From Fimbriimonadaceae bacterium (lineage in GTDB: Bacteria > Armatimonadota > Fimbriimonadia > Fimbriimonadales > Fimbriimonadaceae), in the NCBI GenBank assembly GCA_025934835.1, contig JAICWL010000028.1, positions 1 to 35,920 of the forward strand: a stretch of 35,920 bases of DNA. The letters are read 5' to 3'. A model generated the notes under the pieces. It saw only the letters and a program-made list of their open reading frames with translations. It was not told the DNA's origin and did not search any database. The position numbers were made by a program, and so were the translations under genes. Of the stretch, positions 8,674-17,001 are shown in pieces. The number at the start of each line of letters is the position of its first letter. The stretch's first letter is position 1.

Positions 8674-9870
8674 TTGGACCTCGTGGCAACCCTGACTCTG
8701 TCTTCTAGAGCAAGTCTTCTAAAGCCGTCGCCGACCCTGAGCATTACGGCCAAAGCCAACGCCTTGAAGGCCGAGGGCGCGGATGTCGTGTCGTTCGCTG
8801 CAGGCGAGCCGGATTTCGATACGCCCGACGCCATCAAGGACGCGGCTGTGAGGGCGCTCGCGGCCGGCTTCACCAAATACACCCCCACCTCCGGCATCAA
8901 AGACCTTAAGGAGGCGATCGTCGCGAAGCTGGCCAGGGAGAACGGCGTCAGCGTCACGCCCGAGCAGGTCGTCGTCAGCGCGGGCGCCAAGCTCTCGGTC
9001 TACGAGATCATGCAGATACTGCTCGACCCGGGGGACGAAGTGCTCCTGATAGCGCCGTATTGGATGACCTACGCCGAGCAGATCCGGCTGGCCGGAGGCG
9101 AGCCCGTTGTGGTGCAGACGACCGGACAAACCGGCTTCATCCCGTCAATCGACGATATCCGCGAAGCGATCTCCTCGCGCACAAAGGCGATCATCGTCAA
9201 CAGTCCCTGCAATCCCACCGGAGCGGTCTTCCCACGCGACACCCTGGAAGGACTCGCAGCCCTCGCCAACCGACACGGCTTCTGGATTGTTTCGGACGAG
9301 ATCTACGAGAGGCTGGTCTACGGCGGAATCGAGCAAGTGTCGATCGCGAGCCTGGATCGCGAAACCGCCGAGCGAACGATCACGGTCAACGGCTGCTCCA
9401 AGACCTTCGCGATGACCGGCTGGCGTATCGGCTACCTGGCCGCCCCTACCCAAGTCGCCAAAGCCGTCACCAACCTGCAGGACCAGATGACGAGCAACGC
9501 CACTTCGTTCGCTCAAAAGGGCGCGGTGCAAGCGCTTAAACTGGACCCCGCAGAGGTGGAGAAAATGCGCTCGGAGTTCGAGGCGCGGCGCGATCTCGTC
9601 GCTGGGCTGCTCTCCGAGATCCCCCGCGTCCCAATAACCGTTCCCGGGGGCGCATTCTATATCCTTCCCGATTTCTCCGCCTATCTCGGTGGCCAGGTCG
9701 CGACGGATCTCGACCTTGCCGGCTACCTGCTGGACGAGGCACAGGTCGCCACGGTGCCGGGCAGCGTATTCGAAGCGCCCGGGCATTTGCGTCTCAGCTA
9801 CGCAGCGAGCAGAACCGATATTCAAAAGGGAGTAGCACGCATTCGAGAGGCGCTATCGAAGCTCCAATAG
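8674..9870 (+). CDS. Class I/II pyridoxal-phosphate aminotransferase (aspartate aminotransferase-type)
   Basis: This protein of about 398 residues is very like the Thermus-type (subgroup Ib) aspartate aminotransferases, which swap amino groups between aspartate and 2-oxoglutarate, sometimes also prephenate. Visible motifs from the TTG start are AGEPDFDTP (43-51), KYTPTSGI (68-75), SPCNPTGAVFP (177-187), VSDEIYERLVYGG, and the PLP-lysine site NGCSKTFAMTGWRIGY with Lys243. I chose TTG at 8674 because AGGGG lies seven bases before it; GTG at 8683 would remove three residues and is possible. The frame is open upstream to 8608, but that would run through the divergent permease start. The stop is directly followed by the rnc ATG (TAGATG), so the two are coupled. 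Confidence 0.93.
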   Translation: MDLVATLTLSSRASLLKPSPTLSITAKANALKAEGADVVSFAAGEPDFDTPDAIKDAAVRALAAGFTKYTPTSGIKDLKEAIVAKLARENGVSVTPEQVVVSAGAKLSVYEIMQILLDPGDEVLLIAPYWMTYAEQIRLAGGEPVVVQTTGQTGFIPSIDDIREAISSRTKAIIVNSPCNPTGAVFPRDTLEGLAALANRHGFWIVSDEIYERLVYGGIEQVSIASLDRETAERTITVNGCSKTFAMTGWRIGYLAAPTQVAKAVTNLQDQMTSNATSFAQKGAVQALKLDPAEVEKMRSEFEARRDLVAGLLSEIPRVPITVPGGAFYILPDFSAYLGGQVATDLDLAGYLLDEAQVATVPGSVFEAPGHLRLSYAASRTDIQKGVARIREALSKLQ

Positions 9871-10572
9871 ATGATCCCCAAGCAGATTCCGCTGCGAAAC
9901 GAGGAAATGTTTCGGCTGGCGATGCGGCACACGAGCGCCGCTGCGAATCCGGTCACGGAAAGCTATGAGCGGCTGGAGTTCTTCGGCGACTCGGTGCTTG
10001 GCCTCGTAATCGCGCAGTATCTCTACGAGCATCACCCTAAATGGGATCAGGGGATGATGTCGAAAGCGAAGTCCAGCGTGGTGCAGGAAGCCCCACTCGC
10101 CGCCGTCGCCCTGAAAATGGGCCTCGACCAGTACCTCGAACTGAGCCAAAGCGAAGAGTCGACCGGGGGCCGTGCCCGCCCCTCCATCTTGGCGGATGTC
10201 TTCGAGGCCGTCATCGGCTGCGTGTATCTGGAGTCCGGACTGGAAGTCGCACGCTGGTTCATCTTGGAGCAGCTCCACGATCAGCTGATGCGTATCAGCC
10301 ACGGCGATGTGGCTCCGGACGACTTTAAGTCAAAGCTACAGGAAGTGGCGCAGGCCACTTGGAAAAAGACCCCGCAGTACAGAATCATGCGGGAAACCGG
10401 AATGGCGCACGATCGCAAATTCCACGTGCAGGTGTATCTCGACGACGAGGCGATGGGCGAGGGCACCGGAAGAAGCAAGAAGGAGGCCGAGCAGGCCGCC
10501 GCTTCCGAGGCTCTCGACCTCATCGACCGCGCGCGACGAGCGCGCGAGGTCGGCCACTTCCCATTCCCGTGA
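9871..10572 (+). CDS. rnc: Ribonuclease III
   Basis: This double-strand-specific endoribonuclease processes rRNA precursors and degrades structured mRNAs. The 233 residues show the RNase III signature ERLEFFGDSVL (33-43), with catalytic Glu36 and Asp40, and the second acidic pair Asp109/Glu112 in RPSILADVFEAVIG. A C-terminal double-stranded-RNA-binding domain follows (about 155-225), including 'GEGTGRSKKEAEQAAASEAL'. The length is typical (E. coli 226). The ATG begins on the base after the aminotransferase TAG, so expression probably depends on read-through and re-initiation. It is convergent with recA, leaving a 31-bp gap that holds only a small CTGGC/GCCAG stem. Confidence 0.96.
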   Translation: MIPKQIPLRNEEMFRLAMRHTSAAANPVTESYERLEFFGDSVLGLVIAQYLYEHHPKWDQGMMSKAKSSVVQEAPLAAVALKMGLDQYLELSQSEESTGGRARPSILADVFEAVIGCVYLESGLEVARWFILEQLHDQLMRISHGDVAPDDFKSKLQEVAQATWKKTPQYRIMRETGMAHDRKFHVQVYLDDEAMGEGTGRSKKEAEQAAASEALDLIDRARRAREVGHFPFP

Positions 10573-10603
10573 TCGCTGCCGACTGGCGCTCGATCAGCCA
10601 GAC

Positions 10604-11698
<1,095 letters not shown>

Positions 11699-11717
11699 GA
11701 TGTTTTGTCAAACCGCA

Positions 11718-11740
11718 GGGAAATCGGCGCGCGATTTCCC
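11718..11740. promoter_or_regulatory. Perfect inverted repeat in the recA upstream region
   Basis: GGGAAATCG (11718-11726), five bases GCGCG, then CGATTTCCC (11732-11740): nine-base arms with no mismatch. It lies 20-42 bp before GTG 11698, downstream of a possible -10 TAGAAT (minus strand, 11762-11757). It could be an operator, for instance for an SOS-type repressor, or a hairpin in the mRNA leader. It does not match the E. coli (CTGT-N8-ACAG) or Bacillus (GAAC-N4-GTTC) LexA sites. Confidence 0.5.
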
Positions 11741-11878
11741 TACCCATATACTACGGATTCTAGCAGACGAATGTGCATTTGTTTTCCACCGTCTGTAATT
11801 CTTTTCCAATGTGCCGGCGTCCCGCCCGTATTGTGACCGGCATCATTACTAGTTTTTTGCAATTTCTTCCTGGAAATA

Positions 11879-11907
11879 TTGCTGAATCAAGCTAGCTGAT
11901 GTACAGT
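11879..11907 (+). promoter_or_regulatory. Candidate promoter of the PEP-CTERM gene
   Basis: TTGCTG (11879-11884) and TACAGT (11902-11907) are separated by the ideal 17 bp, about 48 bp upstream of the ATG. The leader then contains AGGAG (11940-11944). The surrounding 100 bp is clearly AT-richer than the genes, as expected for a promoter region. Confidence 0.45.
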
Positions 11908-11954
11908 GAAATTGCTCCATTGAATCTGATTTGGATGAAGAGGAGAATTGTTTT

Positions 11955-12476
11955 ATGAAGAGGACTCTCGCAATCGTTGCGCTTGGAGGCGTTCTGATAA
12001 CGCCGTCCTTTGCGTTAACACTACAATTCGTGTCGACTGGCACATTTTCGAGCGGGCCGCTCGTCATTGTCACCGACCCCAACATCGGGTTCGACACCTC
12101 CACTACAACCTCGCCGGTCGCCAGCCTCACCTACTCGTATGTTAACAATACGGGCGGCACAACTGGCAACGGCACCGTGACGCTCGTAGACGGCGACTCT
12201 ATTAGCTTCTCGTTCAACGGGTTCGTCACGCCGAACGTCAGTTCGAACGCGCTAAGCTCGGCTGTAGTGTCCTTCTCCGGCGGCACAGGCGAGTTCTCGA
12301 ATATGAACGGCACCGGCAGCCTTTCGAACACCACTTGGGTGGCCGGCGACCGGACAGGGCAGGATCAGAGCACATTCGTGGCTGAGCTTGCTCCCGTTCC
12401 TGAGCCCGCTTCTCTCAGCGTGCTTGCTCTCGGAATCGTCGGGCTCGTCACCCGTCGACGCCGAAGCCGCGCGTAG
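11955..12476 (+). CDS. PEP-CTERM sorting-domain protein
   Basis: This 173-residue exported protein starts at ATG 11955, where a signal peptide begins (MKRTLAIVALGGVLITPSFA) after AGGAG with 9-10 bases spacing. An ATG 24 bp upstream is less likely. The middle is rich in Ser, Thr, Gly and Asn and predicts as beta-strand. The end is a textbook PEP-CTERM tail: VPEPASLSVLALGIVGLVTRRR, i.e. Pro-Glu-Pro, a transmembrane helix, then a basic cluster. Exosortase cuts at such tails and the protein goes to the outer surface or extracellular matrix; no exosortase is in this window. It has its own promoter and terminator. The function of the mature domain is unknown. Confidence 0.88.
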   Translation: MKRTLAIVALGGVLITPSFALTLQFVSTGTFSSGPLVIVTDPNIGFDTSTTTSPVASLTYSYVNNTGGTTGNGTVTLVDGDSISFSFNGFVTPNVSSNALSSAVVSFSGGTGEFSNMNGTGSLSNTTWVAGDRTGQDQSTFVAELAPVPEPASLSVLALGIVGLVTRRRRSRA

Positions 12477-12501
12477 AAGCAGCTTCGTCATCTCTCCTTA
12501 C

Positions 12502-12529
12502 GGGCTCGTGACTGCTCACGAGCCCTTTT
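12502..12529 (+). terminator. Intrinsic terminator of the PEP-CTERM gene
   Basis: GGGCTCGTGA (12502-12511), loop CTGC, TCACGAGCCC (12516-12525), then TTTT. The ten-base-pair stem is perfect and lies 25 bp after the stop codon. The downstream arm also contains the stop codon and last codons of the convergent methyltransferase gene. On the minus strand no T-run follows the hairpin, so it acts mainly for the plus-strand gene. Confidence 0.85.
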
Positions 12530-13646
12530 CCGTGTACGCCTCGAGCAACGAGAACCGCACGCTGCGACCAAGCGGCCAAAAAGCGAGTTCGAGCGGGCGG
12601 TCGCCGGCCCTCGTTAGCCTGCGGGCCAAAGCGATAAGGTCGAGCCTCGTGCCGCTCTGGCGAAGAACCGGCGCGGCGGAATGCCAAGACCTTAGCAACG
12701 CCCGAAGGGTGCGCTCGTCGAATCGACCGCTGGCCAACACTCGAAACGCGCGCAGCCAAACGCTCGTCGCGAGCTCACTCCCCGTAAGATAACCTCGCGC
12801 GTCGCCCAACTGCCGCAGCCCGTGCAATTGGCACAGGGTCCCGAGCGCGTGCGCCCGAACTGCGGCCGGATCGACGTCGAACAGAAACTCTCCCGGTTCT
12901 TCAGCGCTCGGGGCCGACGAGCCGACGGCGAGCGCTTCGCCCGATTCGACATGAACGGCCACCCTTCCGGACGAAGCCTCGCTCCCACGCCAAACCAGCG
13001 CCTCGCGACATTCACCGCCGAAGGATAGAAACTCCAACCTCGGTCCGATGGATTCGAGTCGATGGTCGCTCATCGCCGGCCCGAGCTTCATGCCCCCAAG
13101 CTTCAGATCGTCGAAACGGATCGCGAGATGATCCGGAGGGGGGCTGAACAGCGCGGGATCGAGCGTTCGCTCGCCGTCCACTCGCCGTGCCGGGTCTGCG
13201 AATGCATAGTCGAAGTCCCACCTCCCGGCCATGCAATCCTTCACTCGGATCTCGGCGCTCACGCCGTATACGGCGAGGTTCGCCTGCGCGCACTCCGCGC
13301 GCTCCGGGTCGATTTCGTATCCGATCGCCGGACCCCTTCGCGCCAAGGCGATCAAATCGGAGCCGATGCCGGCCGTCAGGTCTGCGACTTTTTGGCCCTC
13401 GGGAAAACGGGACGCATGGTATTCCGCAAGCCGCTGGGAACTCGCCTGTTCGAGCGCCTCGCGGGTAAAAAGCATCTCGCTGGCGCGGTCGAACTTGACG
13501 TGAGCCTTGTCGCGCAACGCAGCCTGGTTGAATGCCCACCGGGCCTCTTGGACCCCGCATACACGTGCCACCCGCTCAATGTTCGCAGGGGTCGCCTCAA
13601 CCCCCGTCGCGAGATTCAGTGCCTTCTGGCGTCGATCCTGCGGCAC
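12516..13646 (-). CDS. Class I SAM-dependent methyltransferase with THUMP-like C-terminal domain
   Basis: This 376-residue protein belongs to the family typified by PG_1098-like methyltransferases. An N-terminal helical part (1-80) precedes the Rossmann fold, with SAM-binding motif I VADLTAGIGSDLIALA (87-102), an acidic motif II 'GYEIDPE' (109-115), and the family-specific FADPARR (149-155). Residues of about 290-370 form the THUMP-like/ferredoxin-like end with 'GYLTGSELATSVWLRAFRVLASGRFDERTLR'. The substrate is presumably RNA or a related molecule, but it is not known. It lies nine bases downstream of folD on the same strand, so it is probably in the same operon. Its last codons sit inside the terminator hairpin of the convergent PEP-CTERM gene. 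Confidence 0.85.
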   Translation of the reverse strand: MPQDRRQKALNLATGVEATPANIERVARVCGVQEARWAFNQAALRDKAHVKFDRASEMLFTREALEQASSQRLAEYHASRFPEGQKVADLTAGIGSDLIALARRGPAIGYEIDPERAECAQANLAVYGVSAEIRVKDCMAGRWDFDYAFADPARRVDGERTLDPALFSPPPDHLAIRFDDLKLGGMKLGPAMSDHRLESIGPRLEFLSFGGECREALVWRGSEASSGRVAVHVESGEALAVGSSAPSAEEPGEFLFDVDPAAVRAHALGTLCQLHGLRQLGDARGYLTGSELATSVWLRAFRVLASGRFDERTLRALLRSWHSAAPVLRQSGTRLDLIALARRLTRAGDRPLELAFWPLGRSVRFSLLEAYTEKGS

Positions 13647-13655
13647 GGCGTTAGC

Positions 13656-14513
13656 CTAGCTCAGAACCGCCTGCGCGGCGTCGACGGCATTGCTCAGTAG
13701 GCTGGCGACGGTCATAGGTCCCACCCCGCCCGGAACCGGGGTAATCCAGCCGGCTACCTGCCTGGCCGACTCGAACTCGACGTCCCCAACGTCACCCGAG
13801 CGGCCCTCGACCTTGTTGTAGCCCGCATCTATGACGACTGCGCCAGGCTTTATCCAGTCGCCCTTCACCATTTCTGCCCGGCCCACCGCCGCCACGAGAA
13901 TGTCTGCCTCGCGGCACAGGTCCGGCAAATTCTCCGTGCGCGAATGAGCGATGGTGACCGTGGCGTGGCGCTGCAGGAGCATGAGCGCCGCCGGCTTGCC
14001 CAAAATGACCGATCGGCCGATAACGATGGCTCGCTTCCCTATGAGCGGAATCTCGTATCTGTCGAGAATCCTCATGATGCCGAGCGGCGTAGCGCACCGA
14101 AAGCCCGGCAGGTCCGCCACCAGCCGCCCGAGCGATTGAGGGGTGATGCCGTCGACGTCCTTATCCGGTCCTAGCGCCATGAGCGCCTCATTCTCGTCTA
14201 GATGCTTCGGAAGCGGATGCTGGATGAGAACGCCGTGCACATCCGAATCTCGGTTGAGCTCGTCGATCTTCGCGAGAAGCTCGTGCTGAGTGGTCTGCTC
14301 GGTGATCTCGAACGCCTCGCCCTCGATGCCGGCGGCTTCGGCCCAGCGCCGCTTCATCTTGACGTACGAAAGGCTCGCTGGGTCCTGAGCTGCGACGAGC
14401 ACGTCGAGACGTGGGATCACACCGCGGTCTCGCAATCGGTCGACGCGCTCCTTGAGCTCCGCACGAACAATCTTGGAGAGTGCCGAGCCGTCGAGAATCT
14501 CCGCCGCAGGCAT
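13656..14513 (-). CDS. folD: Bifunctional methylenetetrahydrofolate dehydrogenase / cyclohydrolase
   Basis: FolD converts 5,10-methylene-THF to 10-formyl-THF using NADP, feeding purine and formyl-Met synthesis. From ATG 14513 the protein has 285 residues, a normal length. It shows the catalytic YVKMK (Tyr50, Lys54), 'GVLIQHPLPKHLDE', 'DKDVDGITP', the nucleotide-binding 'IGRSVILGKPAALML', and the C-terminal 'TPVPGGVGPMTVASLL'. The frame is open to 14564, but the extra 17 residues are unlike FolD. No ribosome binding site is evident. It follows nusB after 102 bp that hold no promoter I can recognise. Confidence 0.95.
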   Translation of the reverse strand: MPAAEILDGSALSKIVRAELKERVDRLRDRGVIPRLDVLVAAQDPASLSYVKMKRRWAEAAGIEGEAFEITEQTTQHELLAKIDELNRDSDVHGVLIQHPLPKHLDENEALMALGPDKDVDGITPQSLGRLVADLPGFRCATPLGIMRILDRYEIPLIGKRAIVIGRSVILGKPAALMLLQRHATVTIAHSRTENLPDLCREADILVAAVGRAEMVKGDWIKPGAVVIDAGYNKVEGRSGDVGDVEFESARQVAGWITPVPGGVGPMTVASLLSNAVDAAQAVLS

Positions 14514-14615
14514 TTTCAGATCATGGCACGTCCCCGGTGCCTTGCGCCGAGGGGAGGGTCGCACCGCCGCGCCAGCCCCATAGGGTGCCGAGCAGAGGCT
14601 CCACGGTGGGCCGGG

Positions 14616-15269
14616 TCATTCGCTTTCGGAGGGGGACCGAAGGCGCCAGGGGCCGATCTTTGAAATCTGCTCGGCCTCACCGCTGCCTTGCTCCGCGACG
14701 TGCTCTTCTACCGGAGGCGGAGGCTCGCGGTAAACCTCTTCACCGAGATCCCGCCGAGCGCTCTTCCTCGCCGGCTTCTGCCAATCCGCTTTGGGCGACT
14801 CTCTGATGAGCCTGCCCAGCACCCCATGCACGAACCTGCCGCTTTCCGCGGTCGAGTACTTCTTGGCGATTTCAACGGCTTCGTTAATCGTCACCGCTGG
14901 CGGTATCTCCGGCTCGAAGAACACCTCATAAGCAGCGATGCGGAGAACGTTCTTGTCGACTGCGGCGAGTCGGTCGAAGTCGTAACCCTCCACGAGCGCC
15001 GCAAGCCGCTGGTCGATTTCCTCTTGGTTGTCCTCGACGCCTCTGAAGAGAGTTTCGGCGAAATGCTTCAAGGGGGCCGTCAGTGGCGCCGACGCTTTCT
15101 CGGACGCGCTCTTTCGGATGATCTCGTCGGCAATCTCGGGTTGGTCGAACACCGCATATGCTTGCTGAAGCGCCTCGTGAGGCCGAAGCTTGGCGATTTC
15201 CACGCCGTAGAGCGCGTGAAGCGCGCACTCCCTGGCATAGCGCCGCTCGGCGGGCGAGGAGGACCTCAT
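14616..15269 (-). CDS. nusB: Transcription antitermination factor NusB with long C-terminal extension
   Basis: NusB binds boxA RNA with NusE (S10) and promotes antitermination of rRNA operons. The ATG at 15269 overlaps the accC TGA (ATGA). Residues of about 5-150 are NusB: RRYARECALHALYGVEIAKL at the start, then 'ETLFRGVEDNQEEIDQRLAALVEGYDFDRLAAVDKNVLRIAAYEVFF', 'PPAVTINEAVEIAKKYSTAESGRFVHGVLGRL'. The total is 217 residues against about 140 in most bacteria; the final 65 or so are charged, Pro/Glu-rich and probably disordered. The frame is also open far upstream through accC, but only in a shadow reading. This placement at the end of the accC set implies co-expression of fatty-acid and ribosome functions. 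Confidence 0.93.
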   Translation of the reverse strand: MRSSSPAERRYARECALHALYGVEIAKLRPHEALQQAYAVFDQPEIADEIIRKSASEKASAPLTAPLKHFAETLFRGVEDNQEEIDQRLAALVEGYDFDRLAAVDKNVLRIAAYEVFFEPEIPPAVTINEAVEIAKKYSTAESGRFVHGVLGRLIRESPKADWQKPARKSARRDLGEEVYREPPPPVEEHVAEQGSGEAEQISKIGPWRLRSPSESE

Positions 15270-16621
15270 GCGCCCTCTTGGTCGAGCATTCGAGGGACGA
15301 ATGACGTATCGAAATCGCCCTTCACCCAATCCGGGTGCGAAGTAAGCCGCCGCAGGAAAGGAATGTTCGTGGCGATACCGCCGACCTCGAAGGAGTGCAG
15401 CGCCGTCTGGAGCCTGGCAACGGCATCCGGACGGTCGACTCCGGTCACGATCAGCTTGGCAAGAAGCGGATCGTAGAACGGAGTCACGCGGAGGCCGGCG
15501 TAACAGTTCGTTTCCATCCGGACCCCACGGCCGCCCGGCGAGATCCACGAGGTGATGCAGCCGGTTGAAGGCGAGAAATCCGTGTCTGGATCCTGCGCAG
15601 TTACCCTCGCCTCGATGGAATGGCCGCGTATTTCGACATCCTTCTGACGAAGCCCGAGCTTCTCTCCGCTGGCGACGCGCAGCATCAGATGAACCAAGTC
15701 GACGCCGGTGATCTCCTCGGTGACAGGGTGCTCGACTTGCAGCCGGGTGTTCATCTCCAGGAAGTAATAGTCGTTGTTGCGGTCGACGAGAAACTCCACG
15801 GTGCCCGCGTTTTGGTAGCCCACGCTCTGCGCTACCCGCACGGCCGCCTCGCCCATCTTTTTTCGGACTCCTTCTGGCAGCCGCACATAGGGAGCTTCCT
15901 CGACGATTTTTTGGTGCCGAAGGTTTTGAACCGAGCACTCGCGCTCGCCCAGATGCACCATGTTGCCGTGCTCGTCGCCGATCACCTGGAACTCGACATG
16001 GCGCGGGGAGACGACCGCTTTCTCAACCAGGATCTCTCCTGATCCGAAGCTCGCTTGTGCCTCGGCTTGGGCCGTCCGCCAGAGTCCCGCTAGATCGTCC
16101 GGCGCGTCCACGCGCCGAATGCCCCTCCCGCCCCCGCCCGCAACCGCTTTAAGAAGCACCGGATAGCCGATCTTCTCAGCGATCTTGAGCGCTTCCGACT
16201 CGTTTGCGACTGCGCCTTGGCTGCCGGGCACCACAGGCACCTTTGCCGCGACGGCTGCCTTCTTGGCGCTCGCTTTATCGCCCATCGCCTCAATCGAGCG
16301 AACGGGCGGACCGATGAACTTGATTCCTAGCGACTCCAGCGCAATCGCGAAATTCGCGCGCTCGCTGAAGTAGCCGTATCCGGGATGCACGGCCTCCGCA
16401 CCCGATATCTGGCACGCCATGAGCACGTTTCCCAGATTCAGATAGGAGTCGGAGTTCGAACCCGCGCCAACGCAGATGGCACTGTCGGCCATTTTGACGT
16501 GCAGCGATTCGCGGTCAGCCTCGCTGAAAATGGCGACGCTCTGAATGCCGAGCTCCCTGCACCCCCGTATGACGCGGCAAGCGATCTCCCCGCGGTTCGC
16601 GATCAGAACCTTCTTCAGCAT
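15266..16621 (-). CDS. accC: Biotin carboxylase subunit of acetyl-CoA carboxylase
   Basis: AccC uses ATP and bicarbonate to carboxylate biotin on BCCP, the first half-reaction of malonyl-CoA formation. From ATG 16621 the protein has 451 residues: MLKKVLIANRGEIACRVIRG at the N-terminus, the ATP-grasp glycine loop GGGGRGIR, 'EKAVVSPRHVEFQVIGD', 'RECSVQNLRHQKIVEEAP', the catalytic 'LEMNTRLQVEHPVTE', and the C-terminal 'RVTAQDPDTDFSPSTG'. All expected active-site blocks are present. An open frame continues to 16705, but those residues lie over the preceding gene and are not AccC-like. The ATG shares one base with the stop of the prepilin-like gene (TAATG), and the stop overlaps nusB, so the set is translationally coupled. 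Confidence 0.97.
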   Translation of the reverse strand: MLKKVLIANRGEIACRVIRGCRELGIQSVAIFSEADRESLHVKMADSAICVGAGSNSDSYLNLGNVLMACQISGAEAVHPGYGYFSERANFAIALESLGIKFIGPPVRSIEAMGDKASAKKAAVAAKVPVVPGSQGAVANESEALKIAEKIGYPVLLKAVAGGGGRGIRRVDAPDDLAGLWRTAQAEAQASFGSGEILVEKAVVSPRHVEFQVIGDEHGNMVHLGERECSVQNLRHQKIVEEAPYVRLPEGVRKKMGEAAVRVAQSVGYQNAGTVEFLVDRNNDYYFLEMNTRLQVEHPVTEEITGVDLVHLMLRVASGEKLGLRQKDVEIRGHSIEARVTAQDPDTDFSPSTGCITSWISPGGRGVRMETNCYAGLRVTPFYDPLLAKLIVTGVDRPDAVARLQTALHSFEVGGIATNIPFLRRLTSHPDWVKGDFDTSFVPRMLDQEGA

Positions 16622-17001
16622 TAATAGTTCTCGTGCCCGGGGTGCGGGCAGTGCACCTGACCGGTCGCCGGGTCGTAAACATACGCTTCGTGCCCGAGCG
16701 GGCATCGGTAGAACTGGTCTCCCAGCTTCGTATCCTCGAGCCTAGCCGGGGCCTGATCGTCGTTGTTGGTCTTGTACACGATGATCGACTGGCGGATTTG
16801 CGCAAGGTCCGACTGGCAAACTGTGTCTTCCGCGGCGTACTTCGCCGCGCCGAGCACCGTGGTCCCTTTGCCGTCCGCACGCTTGGACTGTGCCGCGCCC
16901 GGTGCGCCGAGCCAGCCGCTCCCCTTCATCATCACAACCATGAGGACCATGATGATTGCGACCGTAATCATCGTTCCGATCAGTGTCCAGCCTCTTCTCA
17001 T
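16621..17001 (-). CDS. Prepilin-like membrane protein with C-terminal Cys/His motif
   Basis: This 126-residue protein begins MRRGWTLIGTMITVAIIMVL, which resembles a class III signal (type IV prepilin: short basic leader, Gly, then aromatic-Thr-Leu-Ile and a 20-residue hydrophobic helix). The usual Glu at mature position 5 is Gly here. After the helix comes a soluble part with 'CQSDLAQIRQSIIVYKTNN', a long helix typical of pseudopilins, and then a C-terminal YRCPLGHEAYVYDP...VHCPHPGHENY with paired Cys/His that could bind zinc. It overlaps the BCCP-like gene by ATGA and accC by TAATG, so it is made together with them. I infer a pilin-fold membrane protein; whether it is processed by a prepilin peptidase, or has any link to carboxylase, is unknown. 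Confidence 0.75.
   Translation of the reverse strand: MRRGWTLIGTMITVAIIMVLMVVMMKGSGWLGAPGAAQSKRADGKGTTVLGAAKYAAEDTVCQSDLAQIRQSIIVYKTNNDDQAPARLEDTKLGDQFYRCPLGHEAYVYDPATGQVHCPHPGHENY

Noticed and set aside
10582-10602. CTGGC/GCCAG stem between rnc and recA as a terminator
   Set aside because: Only five base pairs, a nine-base loop and no T-run on either strand.
15270-15938. Long N-terminal extension of the NusB frame inside accC
   Set aside because: It is a shadow of accC read in another frame: Arg/Ser/Pro-rich with no domain. The true start is the ATGA overlap at 15269.
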